NCBI GenBank assembly: GCA_039819095.1
Contig: JBCBSP010000004.1
Coordinates: 62,001-126,000 of the forward strand
Length of the DNA: 64,000 nt
Origin: JBCBSP01 sp039819095
GTDB lineage: Bacteria > Pseudomonadota > Alphaproteobacteria > Caulobacterales > Maricaulaceae
Direction: 5' to 3'
Shown: piece by piece, positions 50,641 to 58,884 of the stretch
Layout of the letters: every line of letters starts with the position of its first letter
How positions within the stretch are numbered: position 1 is the stretch's first letter
Made by a program: the position numbers and the translations under genes
Notes under the pieces: generated by a model
Database searches by the model: none
The model's input: the letters and a program-made list of their open reading frames with translations, nothing else
What the model was told of the DNA's origin: nothing

Positions 50641-51978
50641 ATGACCAAAGTCCGTTTCGCGCCGAGCCCGACCGGCCGGCTTCATGTCGGCAATGTGCGC
50701 ACCGCGCTGATGAATTTCCTTTATGCACGCGCCGCGGACGGGATTTTCGTTCTGCGCATCGACGACACCGACACCGAGCGTTCGACGCAGGCCAATGAGG
50801 ACGCGCTGAAACGCGATCTGACCTGGCTGGGGCTTGCCTGGGATGAGACGTTCAAACAGTCGGATCGTTTCGATCGCTATGATGCGGCCAAGGATCGGCT
50901 GATCGAGGCGGGCGTGCTGTATGCCTGCTACGAGACCGAGGATGAGCTCGACCGCAAGCGCAAGATCCAGCGGGCGCAGGGCAAACCGCCGGTCTATGAC
51001 CGCGCCGCGCTTAAGCTCACCGATCAGGAAAAGGCCGAGCTGGAGGCCGAAGGACGCAAGCCGCATTGGCGTTTCAAACTGTCTGGCGATCGGATCGAGT
51101 GGACTGATTTGGTGCGCGGGCCGAGCCATATCGAAACCCGCTCGGTCTCCGACCCGATTCTGGTTCGCGAGGACGGCAGCTATCTCTACACCCTGCCGAG
51201 CGTGGTCGATGATATCGATGCCGGGATCACCCATATCCTGCGCGGCGAGGACCATGTGACTAACTCAGCCGCACAGATCGAGATTTTCGAGGCGATCGGC
51301 GGCGCCGGCTGTGCGCCGGTCATGGGACATCAGCCACTTCTGGTCGGGGCGGACGGGGAAAAACTGTCCAAGCGCCTGGGTTCGCTCTCCATCGAGCAGC
51401 TGCGCGAGGAGGAAGGCCTTGAGGCCATGGCCGTCAACGCCTTGCTGGCCAAGATCGGCACCTCAGACCCGGTTGAGCCGCGCCAATCCTTGAGCGCTCT
51501 CATCAGGGAGTTCGACATCGGCAAGATTTCGCGAAATCCGGCCCGGTTCGACACCGCCGAGCTGGAACGCCTGAATGCGCGCATCCTGCACGAGACCGCT
51601 TATGAGGATGCCAGGGCGCGTCTGGCGGATCTGGGCGCGGATGCCGGCGAAGACTTCTGGCTGGCCGTTCGCCCCAATCTGGAGAAGCTCGCCGATGCAA
51701 AGGTCTGGGCCCAGCTGATTGATGGCCCGGTCACCCCGGTCATCGACGCAGAGGACGCTGATTTTATCGCCGCCGCCGCCGCCGCATTGCCGACCGGCGA
51801 ACTGACCGGTGAAAGCTGGGGGGAGTGGACCAGCGCCCTGAAAGCCTCCACAGGCCGCAAGGGCAAGGGGTTGTTCATGCCCTTGCGCCTGGCGTTGACC
51901 GGTCAGCCCCGAGGCCCGGAAATGGGCGTGCTCCTGCCGCTCATCGGCCGCGAGCGGGTGCTGGAGCGGCTGACCTAG
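50641..51978 (+). CDS. gltX: Glutamyl-tRNA synthetase
   Basis: A 445-residue class I aminoacyl-tRNA synthetase. The HIGH-type motif is RFAPSPTGRLHVGNVRTALMN at the N-terminus, and the KMSKS-type motif is GEKLSKRLGSLSI near residue 240. Glu-binding IDDTDTERS and THILRGEDHVTNS are present. Alphaproteobacteria often have two GltX copies, one acting on tRNA-Gln for the GatCAB pathway. Which type this is cannot be decided by eye. It is complete, with a repeat region downstream. Confidence 0.95.
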   Translation: MTKVRFAPSPTGRLHVGNVRTALMNFLYARAADGIFVLRIDDTDTERSTQANEDALKRDLTWLGLAWDETFKQSDRFDRYDAAKDRLIEAGVLYACYETEDELDRKRKIQRAQGKPPVYDRAALKLTDQEKAELEAEGRKPHWRFKLSGDRIEWTDLVRGPSHIETRSVSDPILVREDGSYLYTLPSVVDDIDAGITHILRGEDHVTNSAAQIEIFEAIGGAGCAPVMGHQPLLVGADGEKLSKRLGSLSIEQLREEEGLEAMAVNALLAKIGTSDPVEPRQSLSALIREFDIGKISRNPARFDTAELERLNARILHETAYEDARARLADLGADAGEDFWLAVRPNLEKLADAKVWAQLIDGPVTPVIDAEDADFIAAAAAALPTGELTGESWGEWTSALKASTGRKGKGLFMPLRLALTGQPRGPEMGVLLPLIGRERVLERLT

Positions 51979-52299
51979 CCGGCCTGTTACCCGCTTCAGC
52001 CGGGAAATCACAAAGCCTGTGATCAGGTCAGCTGTTATTGCACATAGAGGTCTCTGATTTTGGCGTTTGGGTTTTCCTGCTTTGATGAGGCCGTCATGGA
52101 AGGCGCTGAGCGCTGGGTGGCTTCTGGCGGCTGACAGCGCGGCCATGAACAGGACCGGTTTCAGCCCGGCGCGGCCTCGGCGATGGAACGGATCCGGCAC
52201 GGTCGCCCCGGATCCCCATCCCGGCCCAAACGGACTATCCCACCTCAAACGCAGACCATCCCGGCCCCCGAGCCGGGATGACAGGTTTTGATGTGAGAT
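51979..52299. other. 321-base intergenic region without a gene
   Basis: Between convergent gltX and a GNAT gene. No supported gene or RNA. It ends in the palindrome at 52257-52280, with a related partial CCCATCCCGGCCC sequence near 52215. Short open frames here are Arg/Pro-rich and not gene-like. Confidence 0.7.
52257..52280. repeat. Palindromic repeat, possible terminator
   Basis: CATCCCGGC (52257-52265), loop CCCCGA, GCCGGGATG (52272-52280), followed by ACAGGTTTT. It matches the core of the nested repeat at 20486. Confidence 0.7.
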
Positions 52300-52617
52300 T
52301 CACCCCGTCTTGGGCTTGCCGCCGAGCACGTCCTGCCATTCAGGGTGCTTGTCGATCTGGGCTTTGGCGAAGGGGCAGAGGGGGATGATGCGCACGCCGC
52401 GCTCGCGCGCATCGATCACCCCGCGTTCGACCAGCGCCACGCCGACGCCCTTGCCGCGCCACTCTTCCGGCACGCCGGTATGGTCGATGATGATCAGATG
52501 CTCGTTGGCGACCGAATAGGTCATCTCCGCATCGGGCAGGCCCGGCGCGCGGGCGACATAACGGCCTTTGGAGCCTTCGCGTTCTTCGGTGATCTCAAAT
52601 TCGGCCATCAGATTCAT
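52300..52617 (-). CDS. Small GNAT-family N-acetyltransferase (first of a tandem pair)
   Basis: A 105-residue acetyltransferase of the short YjdJ-like class. The acetyl-CoA loop is VPEEWRGKGVGVALVERGVIDARERGVRIIPLCPFAKAQI. The N-terminal strands ADAEMTYSVANEHLIIIDHTGV match the partner gene. The ATG is in an ATGA overlap with the upstream GNAT gene. Such short GNAT proteins often lack a proven substrate. Confidence 0.85.
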   Translation of the reverse strand: MNLMAEFEITEEREGSKGRYVARAPGLPDAEMTYSVANEHLIIIDHTGVPEEWRGKGVGVALVERGVIDARERGVRIIPLCPFAKAQIDKHPEWQDVLGGKPKTG

Positions 52618-52916
52618 CCTTGCTTGAGCCAGCCCGGGTCGATCATGTCATGCATCGCCGGGGTGCGTTCCATCTTCACCTTCACATAGGGGCACACCGG
52701 GGCGATGCGCCAGCCTCGGGCGCGCGCGTCGTCCACGGCGCGTTCCACCAGTCGCCCGGCGATCCCCTGACCGCGCTGGACCGGCGGGGTGAAGGTGTGG
52801 TCGATCACCATGAGATCGCCGCGGATATGATAGGTCAGCTCCGCCTCAGCGCCATTCAGCAGCAGCGCGTAGCGGCCCCTGTTTCGGTCCAACGTTTCGG
52901 TGATCACGCCCGTCAT
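52614..52916 (-). CDS. Small GNAT-family N-acetyltransferase (second of a tandem pair)
   Basis: A 100-residue relative of the next gene: NGAEAELTYHIRGDLMVIDHTFTPPVQRGQGIAGRLVERAVDDARARGWRIAPVCPYVKVKM, with the same acetyl-CoA loop and CPYxK motif. ATGA overlaps tie it to both neighbours. The pair probably arose by duplication and then diverged. Confidence 0.85.
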   Translation of the reverse strand: MTGVITETLDRNRGRYALLLNGAEAELTYHIRGDLMVIDHTFTPPVQRGQGIAGRLVERAVDDARARGWRIAPVCPYVKVKMERTPAMHDMIDPGWLKQG

Positions 52917-53335
52917 GCCCGGTCCCGCAGCGCGTGAGACTCCAGCGCTTCGAACGGCACGATGGCCAGCGTGCGCACATGCGTGGCTTCGAGCACGACC
53001 TTGGGGGCTGAATTAGCCTCATAGGCCTCCAGCCAGCGCGCCGCGCACACACACCAGCGATCACCCGGCCTCAGACCGGCGAAACCATATTCCGGGCGCG
53101 GAGTGGACAGGTCATTGCCGCTTGCCAGCGAAAACTTCAGGAAGTCCTCCGTCATCACCGCGCACACGGTGTGAACGCCCGCGTCATCAGGGCCGGTCTC
53201 GCAGCAGCCGGTCCGATAAAACCCGGTCATCGGGTCGTGACTGCAATCAGCGAGCGGGCGGCCCAGCACGTTTTTGGGACGCGCGCGACCGCCGCCGCCG
53301 CGACCGCCGTCCTCAGGCGTATGATCAAAGGGCAT
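52913..53335 (-). CDS. DUF2237-family protein
   Basis: A 140-residue protein of the DUF2237 family, with NVLGRPLADCSHDPMTGFYRTGCCETGPDDAGVHTVCAVMTEDFLKFSLASGNDLSTPRPEYGFAGLRPGDRWCVCAARW. Conserved cysteines in GCCETG, TVCAVMT and WCVCAAR suggest metal or redox function, but none is proven. Start and stop overlap or abut the neighbours in a compact operon. Preceded by a Gly/Arg-rich N-terminus that is less conserved. Confidence 0.9.
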   Translation of the reverse strand: MPFDHTPEDGGRGGGGRARPKNVLGRPLADCSHDPMTGFYRTGCCETGPDDAGVHTVCAVMTEDFLKFSLASGNDLSTPRPEYGFAGLRPGDRWCVCAARWLEAYEANSAPKVVLEATHVRTLAIVPFEALESHALRDRA

Positions 53336-53347
53336 CAGGCATCCTTC

Positions 53348-54085
53348 CTAAACGGTCAGCTTGCGGTCCTTCAAAGCCAGATAGGCTGGTCGGCAGGCGG
53401 TCGCCACATCGCTGAGATGGTCCACAAGTTGGTGGCGGCCGGGCTGCGGAGGTTCAAACCTGCAGGACGCCTCCACGCGCTCATACCAGTAGGGCGCCCA
53501 CGGCCCGTCGGTCTCGCGCCGACCAGCGGGCCAGCTCAACATGGAAGGGGTGAAGGCGATCTCCAGAGCGGCGCACAGCGCGCTCAGCATCGCGTGAGGA
53601 TCGCGCAGCACGTCATGACCCTCGATCACCGGCCAGTTGCGTCCGGTGATGGCGCTGATCTCGTCATACAGCTCGCCCTGACGCTCAGCGCCCAGGTCCG
53701 CAGCGCTGACGCGCTTCATCGTGGCGTGAAAGCTCGCTGCTACCTCCGCCGGGTCGCGAATGAGAAAGACATGGCGGCAGGCGGCCGTCCAGGTCAGGTC
53801 GAGTCCGGGGAGCATGTGCTGGCACATATGCTTCTGGAAGAACTCGCCGGCGCCGTTCGGGGCCGGTCCGGCGCACGCCCTGGCAATGGCGGCTGGATCG
53901 GTGGGCCAGGCGGCCAGCGTCTCTTCGCGGCCGGGATGATCGATGCCGGTCGCTTTCAGATAATAGCCGTAGAAGGGCTCGTCCCAGACCGCACAATCGC
54001 CGCGCGCTTCAAAACTGCGCATGGTCGCGGTGGAAATATTGCGCGGACCGGACCACAGACAGATGCGCACCGGCTCGCCGGTCAT
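53348..54085 (-). CDS. Sulfotransferase-like P-loop protein
   Basis: A 245-residue protein. CLWSGPRNISTATMRSF at the N-terminus fits the PAPS-binding/P-loop segment, followed by VWDEPFYGYYLKATGIDHPGREE. CRHVFLIRDPAEVAASFHATMK resembles the 3'-phosphate-binding IRDPxxxxxS motif of sulfotransferases. Its start overlaps the aminotransferase stop by 4 bases. Homologues fused to an aminotransferase domain may exist. The acceptor is unknown. Confidence 0.8.
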   Translation of the reverse strand: MTGEPVRICLWSGPRNISTATMRSFEARGDCAVWDEPFYGYYLKATGIDHPGREETLAAWPTDPAAIARACAGPAPNGAGEFFQKHMCQHMLPGLDLTWTAACRHVFLIRDPAEVAASFHATMKRVSAADLGAERQGELYDEISAITGRNWPVIEGHDVLRDPHAMLSALCAALEIAFTPSMLSWPAGRRETDGPWAPYWYERVEASCRFEPPQPGRHQLVDHLSDVATACRPAYLALKDRKLTV

Positions 54086-54999
54086 GTCCGGGTCTCAGCC
54101 TCGATGCGTGCGCGGTAGAGCGTCTGCAGCCGTTCCACCATCGGTCCGCGCCCCTCGGTCAGCAGGCGGCCGTCCACAGAGCTCACCGGCGCCAGACCTG
54201 CGAAGGTTCCGGTCACGAAGGCTTCGTCCGCGCCATAGACTTCAGTGAGCGAGAAGTTTTTCTCAAACACCGGTATGCCGGCCTCGCGGCACAGCTCTAT
54301 GACCAGGCCGCGCGTGATCCCGCCCAGGCAGTAATCGCCGGTGGAGGTCCACACCTCGCCCTTGCGTACGATGAAGAAATGGGTGGAGTTGCACGTCGCG
54401 ACAAAGCCGTGCGGATCCAGCATCAGCGCCTCATCGGCGCCGGCCTTGGCGGCCTGAATGCAAGCGGTGATGCAGTTCAGCTTCGAATGCGAGTTCAGCT
54501 TGGGGTCCTGCACATCGGGATAGCCCCGTCGCACATGGACGGTGAAGAGCGACAGGCCCTTGACGGCCGTTTCAGGCTTCGGCGTCTTCCATTCGGGGAT
54601 GATCACGATGGTGGCCGATGAGATCGTGACACGCGGGTCCTGATAGGGCGTGGCTTTGAGCCCGCGCGTGACCATCAGGCGGATATGCACGCCTTCGCCT
54701 TCGGTCATCTCATTCGCGGCGAGCGTGTCGTACAGCGCGGCTGTGAGCGCTTCGCGCGTCAGCCCGACATCCATGTCGATGGCCTTGGCGCCTTCATAAA
54801 GCCGCTCAAGATGCCGGTCGAGGAAGGCGATGCGGCCATTGTGGACGCGCAAGCCTTCCCAGACCCCGTCACCCAGTATGAAGCCGGAATCAAAGACGGA
54901 AACGACCGCCTTGTCGCGCTCAAACAGCTCGCCATTGATCCAGATGCGCACCGAAGCGTTGCGCGGATCATCGACATATTCGTGACTGCCCTTGGCCAT
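54082..54999 (-). CDS. Class IV PLP aminotransferase (branched-chain/D-amino acid type)
   Basis: A 305-residue PLP enzyme. VSVFDSGFILGDGVWEGLRVHNGRIAFLDRHLERL is the class IV N-terminal hallmark, then GVHIRLMVTRGLKATPYQDPRV. PKLNSHSKLNCITACIQAAKAGADEALMLDPHGFVATCNSTHFFIV contains the PLP lysine region, and YCLGGITRGLVIELCREAGIPVFEKNFSL the phosphate-binding part. Branched-chain or D-amino acid substrates are both plausible. It is paired with the sulfotransferase-like gene by a 4-base overlap. Confidence 0.88.
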   Translation of the reverse strand: MAKGSHEYVDDPRNASVRIWINGELFERDKAVVSVFDSGFILGDGVWEGLRVHNGRIAFLDRHLERLYEGAKAIDMDVGLTREALTAALYDTLAANEMTEGEGVHIRLMVTRGLKATPYQDPRVTISSATIVIIPEWKTPKPETAVKGLSLFTVHVRRGYPDVQDPKLNSHSKLNCITACIQAAKAGADEALMLDPHGFVATCNSTHFFIVRKGEVWTSTGDYCLGGITRGLVIELCREAGIPVFEKNFSLTEVYGADEAFVTGTFAGLAPVSSVDGRLLTEGRGPMVERLQTLYRARIEAETRT

Positions 55000-55003
55000 G
55001 GCG

Positions 55004-55780
55004 TCAGCCGAACTTTGAGAAGTCCGGCGCGCGGCGTTCCATGAAGGCGGTGGCGGCCTCCTTGAACTCGTCAGAGCGAAGCTGACCGGCGAAGATCTCG
55101 CCTTCGGTGACGATGCGCTGATGGATGTCCTGAGGGGGCAGGGCGATGAGCTTTTTCGCTTCGCGCACCGCAGCCGGCGCCTTGGCCGCGAGCGTGCGGG
55201 CGACCGTCATCACTTCGGCTTCCAGCTGGCCAGCCGGGAAGACATCAGTGATCAGATGCTTGGCTGCGGCGCGTTCGGCGTCCCAGGCCGCACCCAGAAG
55301 CAGAAGCTCTGAGGCCACCACCCGGCCCACGAGACCGGGCAGGATCTGGCTGGAGCCGAATTCCGGCGCCAGAGCCAGGTTGACGAAGGGTGCGGTGAAT
55401 TTCGACCGGTCCGAGGCGTAGGCGAGATCACAGTGTAGCAAGAGCGTCGTGCCGATACCGACCGCCAGACCGTCCACGCAGGCGATCACGGGTTTTTCGC
55501 ATTCCATCAGCGCGCGCATGAAGCGCTCCACCGGCGGCATGTCGCCGCCGCCGATATGGGGCGGGGCTTCCATGAAATCGATCAGGTCATTGCCGGCGCT
55601 GAACACGCCTTCAGACCCGGCGATCACCACGACGCGCACCGCATTGTCTGCGCTTGCGCTTTCCAGCCCTTCGGCGAGGGTGGAATACATCGGCCGGGTG
55701 ATGGCGTTCTTCTTGTCGGGCCGGTTGAAGCGCAGCGTGCGCACGCCGGCCTCGTCGGTCAGCAGAATATCGTCAGTCAT
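55004..55780 (-). CDS. Enoyl-CoA hydratase/isomerase family protein
   Basis: A 258-residue crotonase-fold protein. The oxyanion-hole segments are VFSAGNDLIDFMEAPP and VDGLAVGIGTTLLLHCDLAYAS, then NLALAPEFGSSQILPGLVG. Its starting TLRFNRPDKKNAIT is typical. The activity (hydratase or delta3/delta2-isomerase) is not decided, since the second catalytic Glu is only partly conserved. It sits four bases before the aminotransferase. Confidence 0.88.
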   Translation of the reverse strand: MTDDILLTDEAGVRTLRFNRPDKKNAITRPMYSTLAEGLESASADNAVRVVVIAGSEGVFSAGNDLIDFMEAPPHIGGGDMPPVERFMRALMECEKPVIACVDGLAVGIGTTLLLHCDLAYASDRSKFTAPFVNLALAPEFGSSQILPGLVGRVVASELLLLGAAWDAERAAAKHLITDVFPAGQLEAEVMTVARTLAAKAPAAVREAKKLIALPPQDIHQRIVTEGEIFAGQLRSDEFKEAATAFMERRAPDFSKFG

Positions 55781-55796
55781 GAGAAGCTTTCCTGAT

Positions 55797-56855
55797 TCAG
55801 CCGGAATACGGACACAGCAATATATGAGAATCGAACACCGCGCCCACGATCAGTTGACCGTCATGAACGGCGCCGACGCTGGAGGCGTCGATCTCCTCAC
55901 CGGTGCTGGCGAAAACGATGGACCATTCGCCGGTCTGCGGATCAAGCCGCATAACCTCGGACGGGGCGTGAACATCCGGGTCACGCTGATGATCGAGGAA
56001 GGTGAAAATCTGCGGATGGCCGCCGATATAGAGCGCGCCATCCGGCCCGCGTTCGATATTATCGACGCCGAGCGGGGCGTGGAGCTTTCCGGTTCTTGTC
56101 AGCGCGCCGCTTGCAGCATCGCGAGCGAAGACATGGACCGAGCGGCCTAAAAGGCTCGCTGCGTAAAGCTCGGTTCCGTCCTCGCTGACCTCAATGCCGT
56201 TGCCATAGATCAGCCCGCCGGCGGCAATGCGGCCGCTCGCGCCGTCCCAATAGCTGACGGACGCCAGCGGCAGGCCGAGAAACGCTTCCACCCGCCCCAT
56301 CAGCGTGTCGCCGAAATAGATGTCATTGGAGGCGTAGAAAGCGTCCGGCCCGACCGCGACCAGATCATTGGGCGACCGGAGCGCCTCATAGCTGATCGTC
56401 TCGGTGTGGGTGAGCGCTCCATCCTCGGCCACATCATAGGCCAGCACGACGCTGCCGGTTGAGGGGTGGCTGATGACGAAAAGCCGCGCGCGCGGGTCGC
56501 CATCTGGCCCTGATCCGCGCCAGAAGCTGATCCCGTGGGGCCTGAAATCAGCTGGCGCATCAATGGACACCCGCCGCAGCGCGCCCTCCGGGTCAGAGAG
56601 CTCAAATGCATAAATGCCGTTATCCGGGTCCGCTGCGCCGGATCGGCGTTCGCTGGTCGATACGAAGACCCGCCCGGTCGCTTCATCAATGGCGACATCT
56701 TCGGTTCCCGACGCGATTTCAAGCGTGCGGCAGCCTGCAAGTCCGGTCGGTTCAAGGGCGCGCAGCGCGCCGGAGGCCGGCGTCACGACAAACGCAATCC
56801 GCAACAACGCCACCACCGCCAACGCGGTGATCGTAAGGATCACGATGCGCACCAT
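55797..56855 (-). CDS. Paraoxonase/arylesterase-like beta-propeller lactonase
   Basis: A 352-residue protein with an N-terminal membrane anchor (MVRIVILTITALAVVALLRIAFVV) and a PON-like six-bladed propeller. Hallmarks include GTEDVAIDEATGRVFVSTSERR, FRPHGISFW, RSPNDLVAVGPDAFYASNDIYF, GNGIEVSEDGTELYAASLLGRSVHVF and VDNIERGPDGALYIGGHP, where the Asn and Asp residues bind the two calcium ions. Paraoxonases hydrolyse lactones and aryl esters. It is the first gene of the seven-gene minus-strand run. The start at 56855 begins the anchor. Confidence 0.88.
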   Translation of the reverse strand: MVRIVILTITALAVVALLRIAFVVTPASGALRALEPTGLAGCRTLEIASGTEDVAIDEATGRVFVSTSERRSGAADPDNGIYAFELSDPEGALRRVSIDAPADFRPHGISFWRGSGPDGDPRARLFVISHPSTGSVVLAYDVAEDGALTHTETISYEALRSPNDLVAVGPDAFYASNDIYFGDTLMGRVEAFLGLPLASVSYWDGASGRIAAGGLIYGNGIEVSEDGTELYAASLLGRSVHVFARDAASGALTRTGKLHAPLGVDNIERGPDGALYIGGHPQIFTFLDHQRDPDVHAPSEVMRLDPQTGEWSIVFASTGEEIDASSVGAVHDGQLIVGAVFDSHILLCPYSG

Positions 56856-57059
56856 GGCCAGTCTCCCAATTCGCCCGACAGCCTGTGAAGGCCGCTGGGC
56901 CAAGACTAGGGGCGATGGCGGGCCAGCGTCCAGCGCGCAGCGCAAGTGGGGCTGTCCGCATATCCTTATTCAGTGTAGGGCCTTGTGGCCCTACCCGGCG
57001 CATGGTCAATTGCCGCCCGTATCGCGCCGTCCTTGGCGCGTATGGGGAGGCGAGTGCGG

Positions 57060-58874
57060 ATGGGTGATGCAGGAAAAGGCGCGGCGGCGCGCCCATCGGG
57101 TTTGAGCGACACCAGCTTCTTCGGGCACCCCAAGGGCCTCGCCATCCTTTTTCTGACTGAGATGTGGGAGCGCTTCTCCTATTACGGGATGCGCGGCCTG
57201 CTCATCATCTACCTGACCCAGCATTTCCTGTTCTCCGACCAGCAATCGACTTTGATCTACGGCGCCTACACGGCGCTGGTCTATGTGATGACGATTGTCG
57301 GCGGCACGCTGGCCGACCGGTATCTGGGCCAACGCAAGGCGGTGACCTATGGCGCGATCCTGCTGGTGCTCGGCCATGGACTGATGGCGTTTGAGGGCTC
57401 TGGGTCACGCGAAGTCTTCGAGTACGACGGCGCGCAGTATGAGATCACGCTGGACGGGCGCGGCGGCGACGCCGATCCGATCATCGTTTCTGAGGACGGC
57501 CAGTCGCTGATACGGTTTGAAGAGGGCGGTGAGCGTCTCGTCATCGAGGACCCGGACGCGGTGGGCCTGCCTGCCTCACTCAGCGTTGAGGAATTTCAGA
57601 CGCGCGTCGAGCAGCAGGCGCTCTACGTCAATATTCTGTATCTCGCGCTGGCGCTGATCATCGCTGGTGTCGGATTCCTGAAAGCGAATATCTCCACCAT
57701 TGTCGGCGAGCTTTATGAGCTGGGCGATCCACGCCGGGATTCCGGCTTCACCCTATTCTATATGGGGATCAATCTGGGTTCTTTGCTGTCCTCGATCAGC
57801 GTCGGGATTATCGGGATCATCTACGGCTGGAAATGGGGTTTCGGTCTGGCGGGCATAGGGATGCTGGCGGGCCTGGTCACCTTCCTGATGTTCCAGCACT
57901 GGCTGGAGGGCAAGGCCGAACCGCCAGACCCGGCCAAGCTGAAAGAGAAACTGCTTGGGCTGATCAGCGTTGAGGCGGCCTGCTACCTCGCCGGTCTGGC
58001 GATCATCGCCGTGGCCATGCTGGCGGTGATGAACCCGCACTATATGGGCGGGGTTCTGGGCCCGCTCGGGCTCATCATGCTGATTTTCCTGGTCGGCTAT
58101 GCGGTTTTCCTGACCAAGGGCGCTGAACGCGGCCAGATGCTCGCGGCCATCTATTTCATCCTGGCTCAGATCCCGTTCTGGGCGCTGTTTGAGCAGGCCG
58201 GCTCCTCGCTCAACCTGTTCACCGACCGGCTGGTTGACCGCACCATGCTGGGCTGGAGCGTGCCGGCGCCGGTCTTCCAGAGCCTCAATGCCGGCTTCAT
58301 CATCCTCTTCGCGCCGATCCTGGCCTGGCTGTGGATTGCGCTGGCCAAGCGGCGGATGAACCCGTCCACGCCGGTGAAGTTCGCCCTCGGCATCTTCATG
58401 GCCGGGCTCGGCTTTTATGCGCTGGTCGGCGGAATCGGGCTTTCCGGCGCGGCGCTTGTGCCGGTCTATTTCATCTTCCTGATCTACTGGATCCACACCA
58501 TGGGCGAGCTCATGCTGTCACCGGTCGGCCTGTCCGCAGTGACCAAGCTGGCGCCGGCGCGCGTGGTCGGCATGACGATGGGCGCCTGGTTCCTGTATTC
58601 GGGGCTGTCGAACTATCTCGCCGGCTATATCGCCTCCACCACCGGGGCGGAGACGATTGGCGGGCAGCTGACCGACCCGGTTGCAGCGAAGGCCACCTAC
58701 GCAGCAGTCTATTCCCAGGTGGGGCTGATCGCGATGGGCGTGGCGGTGGTGATGCTGCTCATCTCACCGGTGATCAAACGCATGATGGGCGAAGCGGCCA
58801 GAGAACTCGTGCCGCATCCGCGCGAAACCGAGGCGGGCGGACCGTCTATGGACCGTCATTCCGGCGCGCCTTAA
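57060..58874 (+). CDS. POT-family peptide:H+ symporter with extra periplasmic loop
   Basis: A 604-residue inner-membrane transporter for di- and tripeptides. The ExxERFxYYG motif is EMWERFSYYGMRG (residues 34-46) and the PTR2 signature is FTLFYMGINLGSLLS (about 230-244). About twelve to fourteen helices are predicted. An unusual hydrophilic stretch, residues 113-186 (from SGSREVFEYDGAQ to TRVEQQ), separates two early helices. Most bacterial POTs have a short loop here. The start at 57060 has GGGGAGG upstream. Convergent with the aspartic protease. Confidence 0.93.
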   Translation: MGDAGKGAAARPSGLSDTSFFGHPKGLAILFLTEMWERFSYYGMRGLLIIYLTQHFLFSDQQSTLIYGAYTALVYVMTIVGGTLADRYLGQRKAVTYGAILLVLGHGLMAFEGSGSREVFEYDGAQYEITLDGRGGDADPIIVSEDGQSLIRFEEGGERLVIEDPDAVGLPASLSVEEFQTRVEQQALYVNILYLALALIIAGVGFLKANISTIVGELYELGDPRRDSGFTLFYMGINLGSLLSSISVGIIGIIYGWKWGFGLAGIGMLAGLVTFLMFQHWLEGKAEPPDPAKLKEKLLGLISVEAACYLAGLAIIAVAMLAVMNPHYMGGVLGPLGLIMLIFLVGYAVFLTKGAERGQMLAAIYFILAQIPFWALFEQAGSSLNLFTDRLVDRTMLGWSVPAPVFQSLNAGFIILFAPILAWLWIALAKRRMNPSTPVKFALGIFMAGLGFYALVGGIGLSGAALVPVYFIFLIYWIHTMGELMLSPVGLSAVTKLAPARVVGMTMGAWFLYSGLSNYLAGYIASTTGAETIGGQLTDPVAAKATYAAVYSQVGLIAMGVAVVMLLISPVIKRMMGEAARELVPHPRETEAGGPSMDRHSGAP

Positions 58875-58884
58875 GGCCTGGCCT

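Noticed and set aside
49642..51255. 537-codon minus-strand frame opposite the oxidoreductase and gltX
   Set aside because: Covers two recognised plus-strand genes and the gap between them; no domain.
52067..52291. Possible 74-codon gene between gltX and the GNAT pair
   Set aside because: Made of repeat sequence, Arg/Pro-rich, and lacks a ribosome-binding site.
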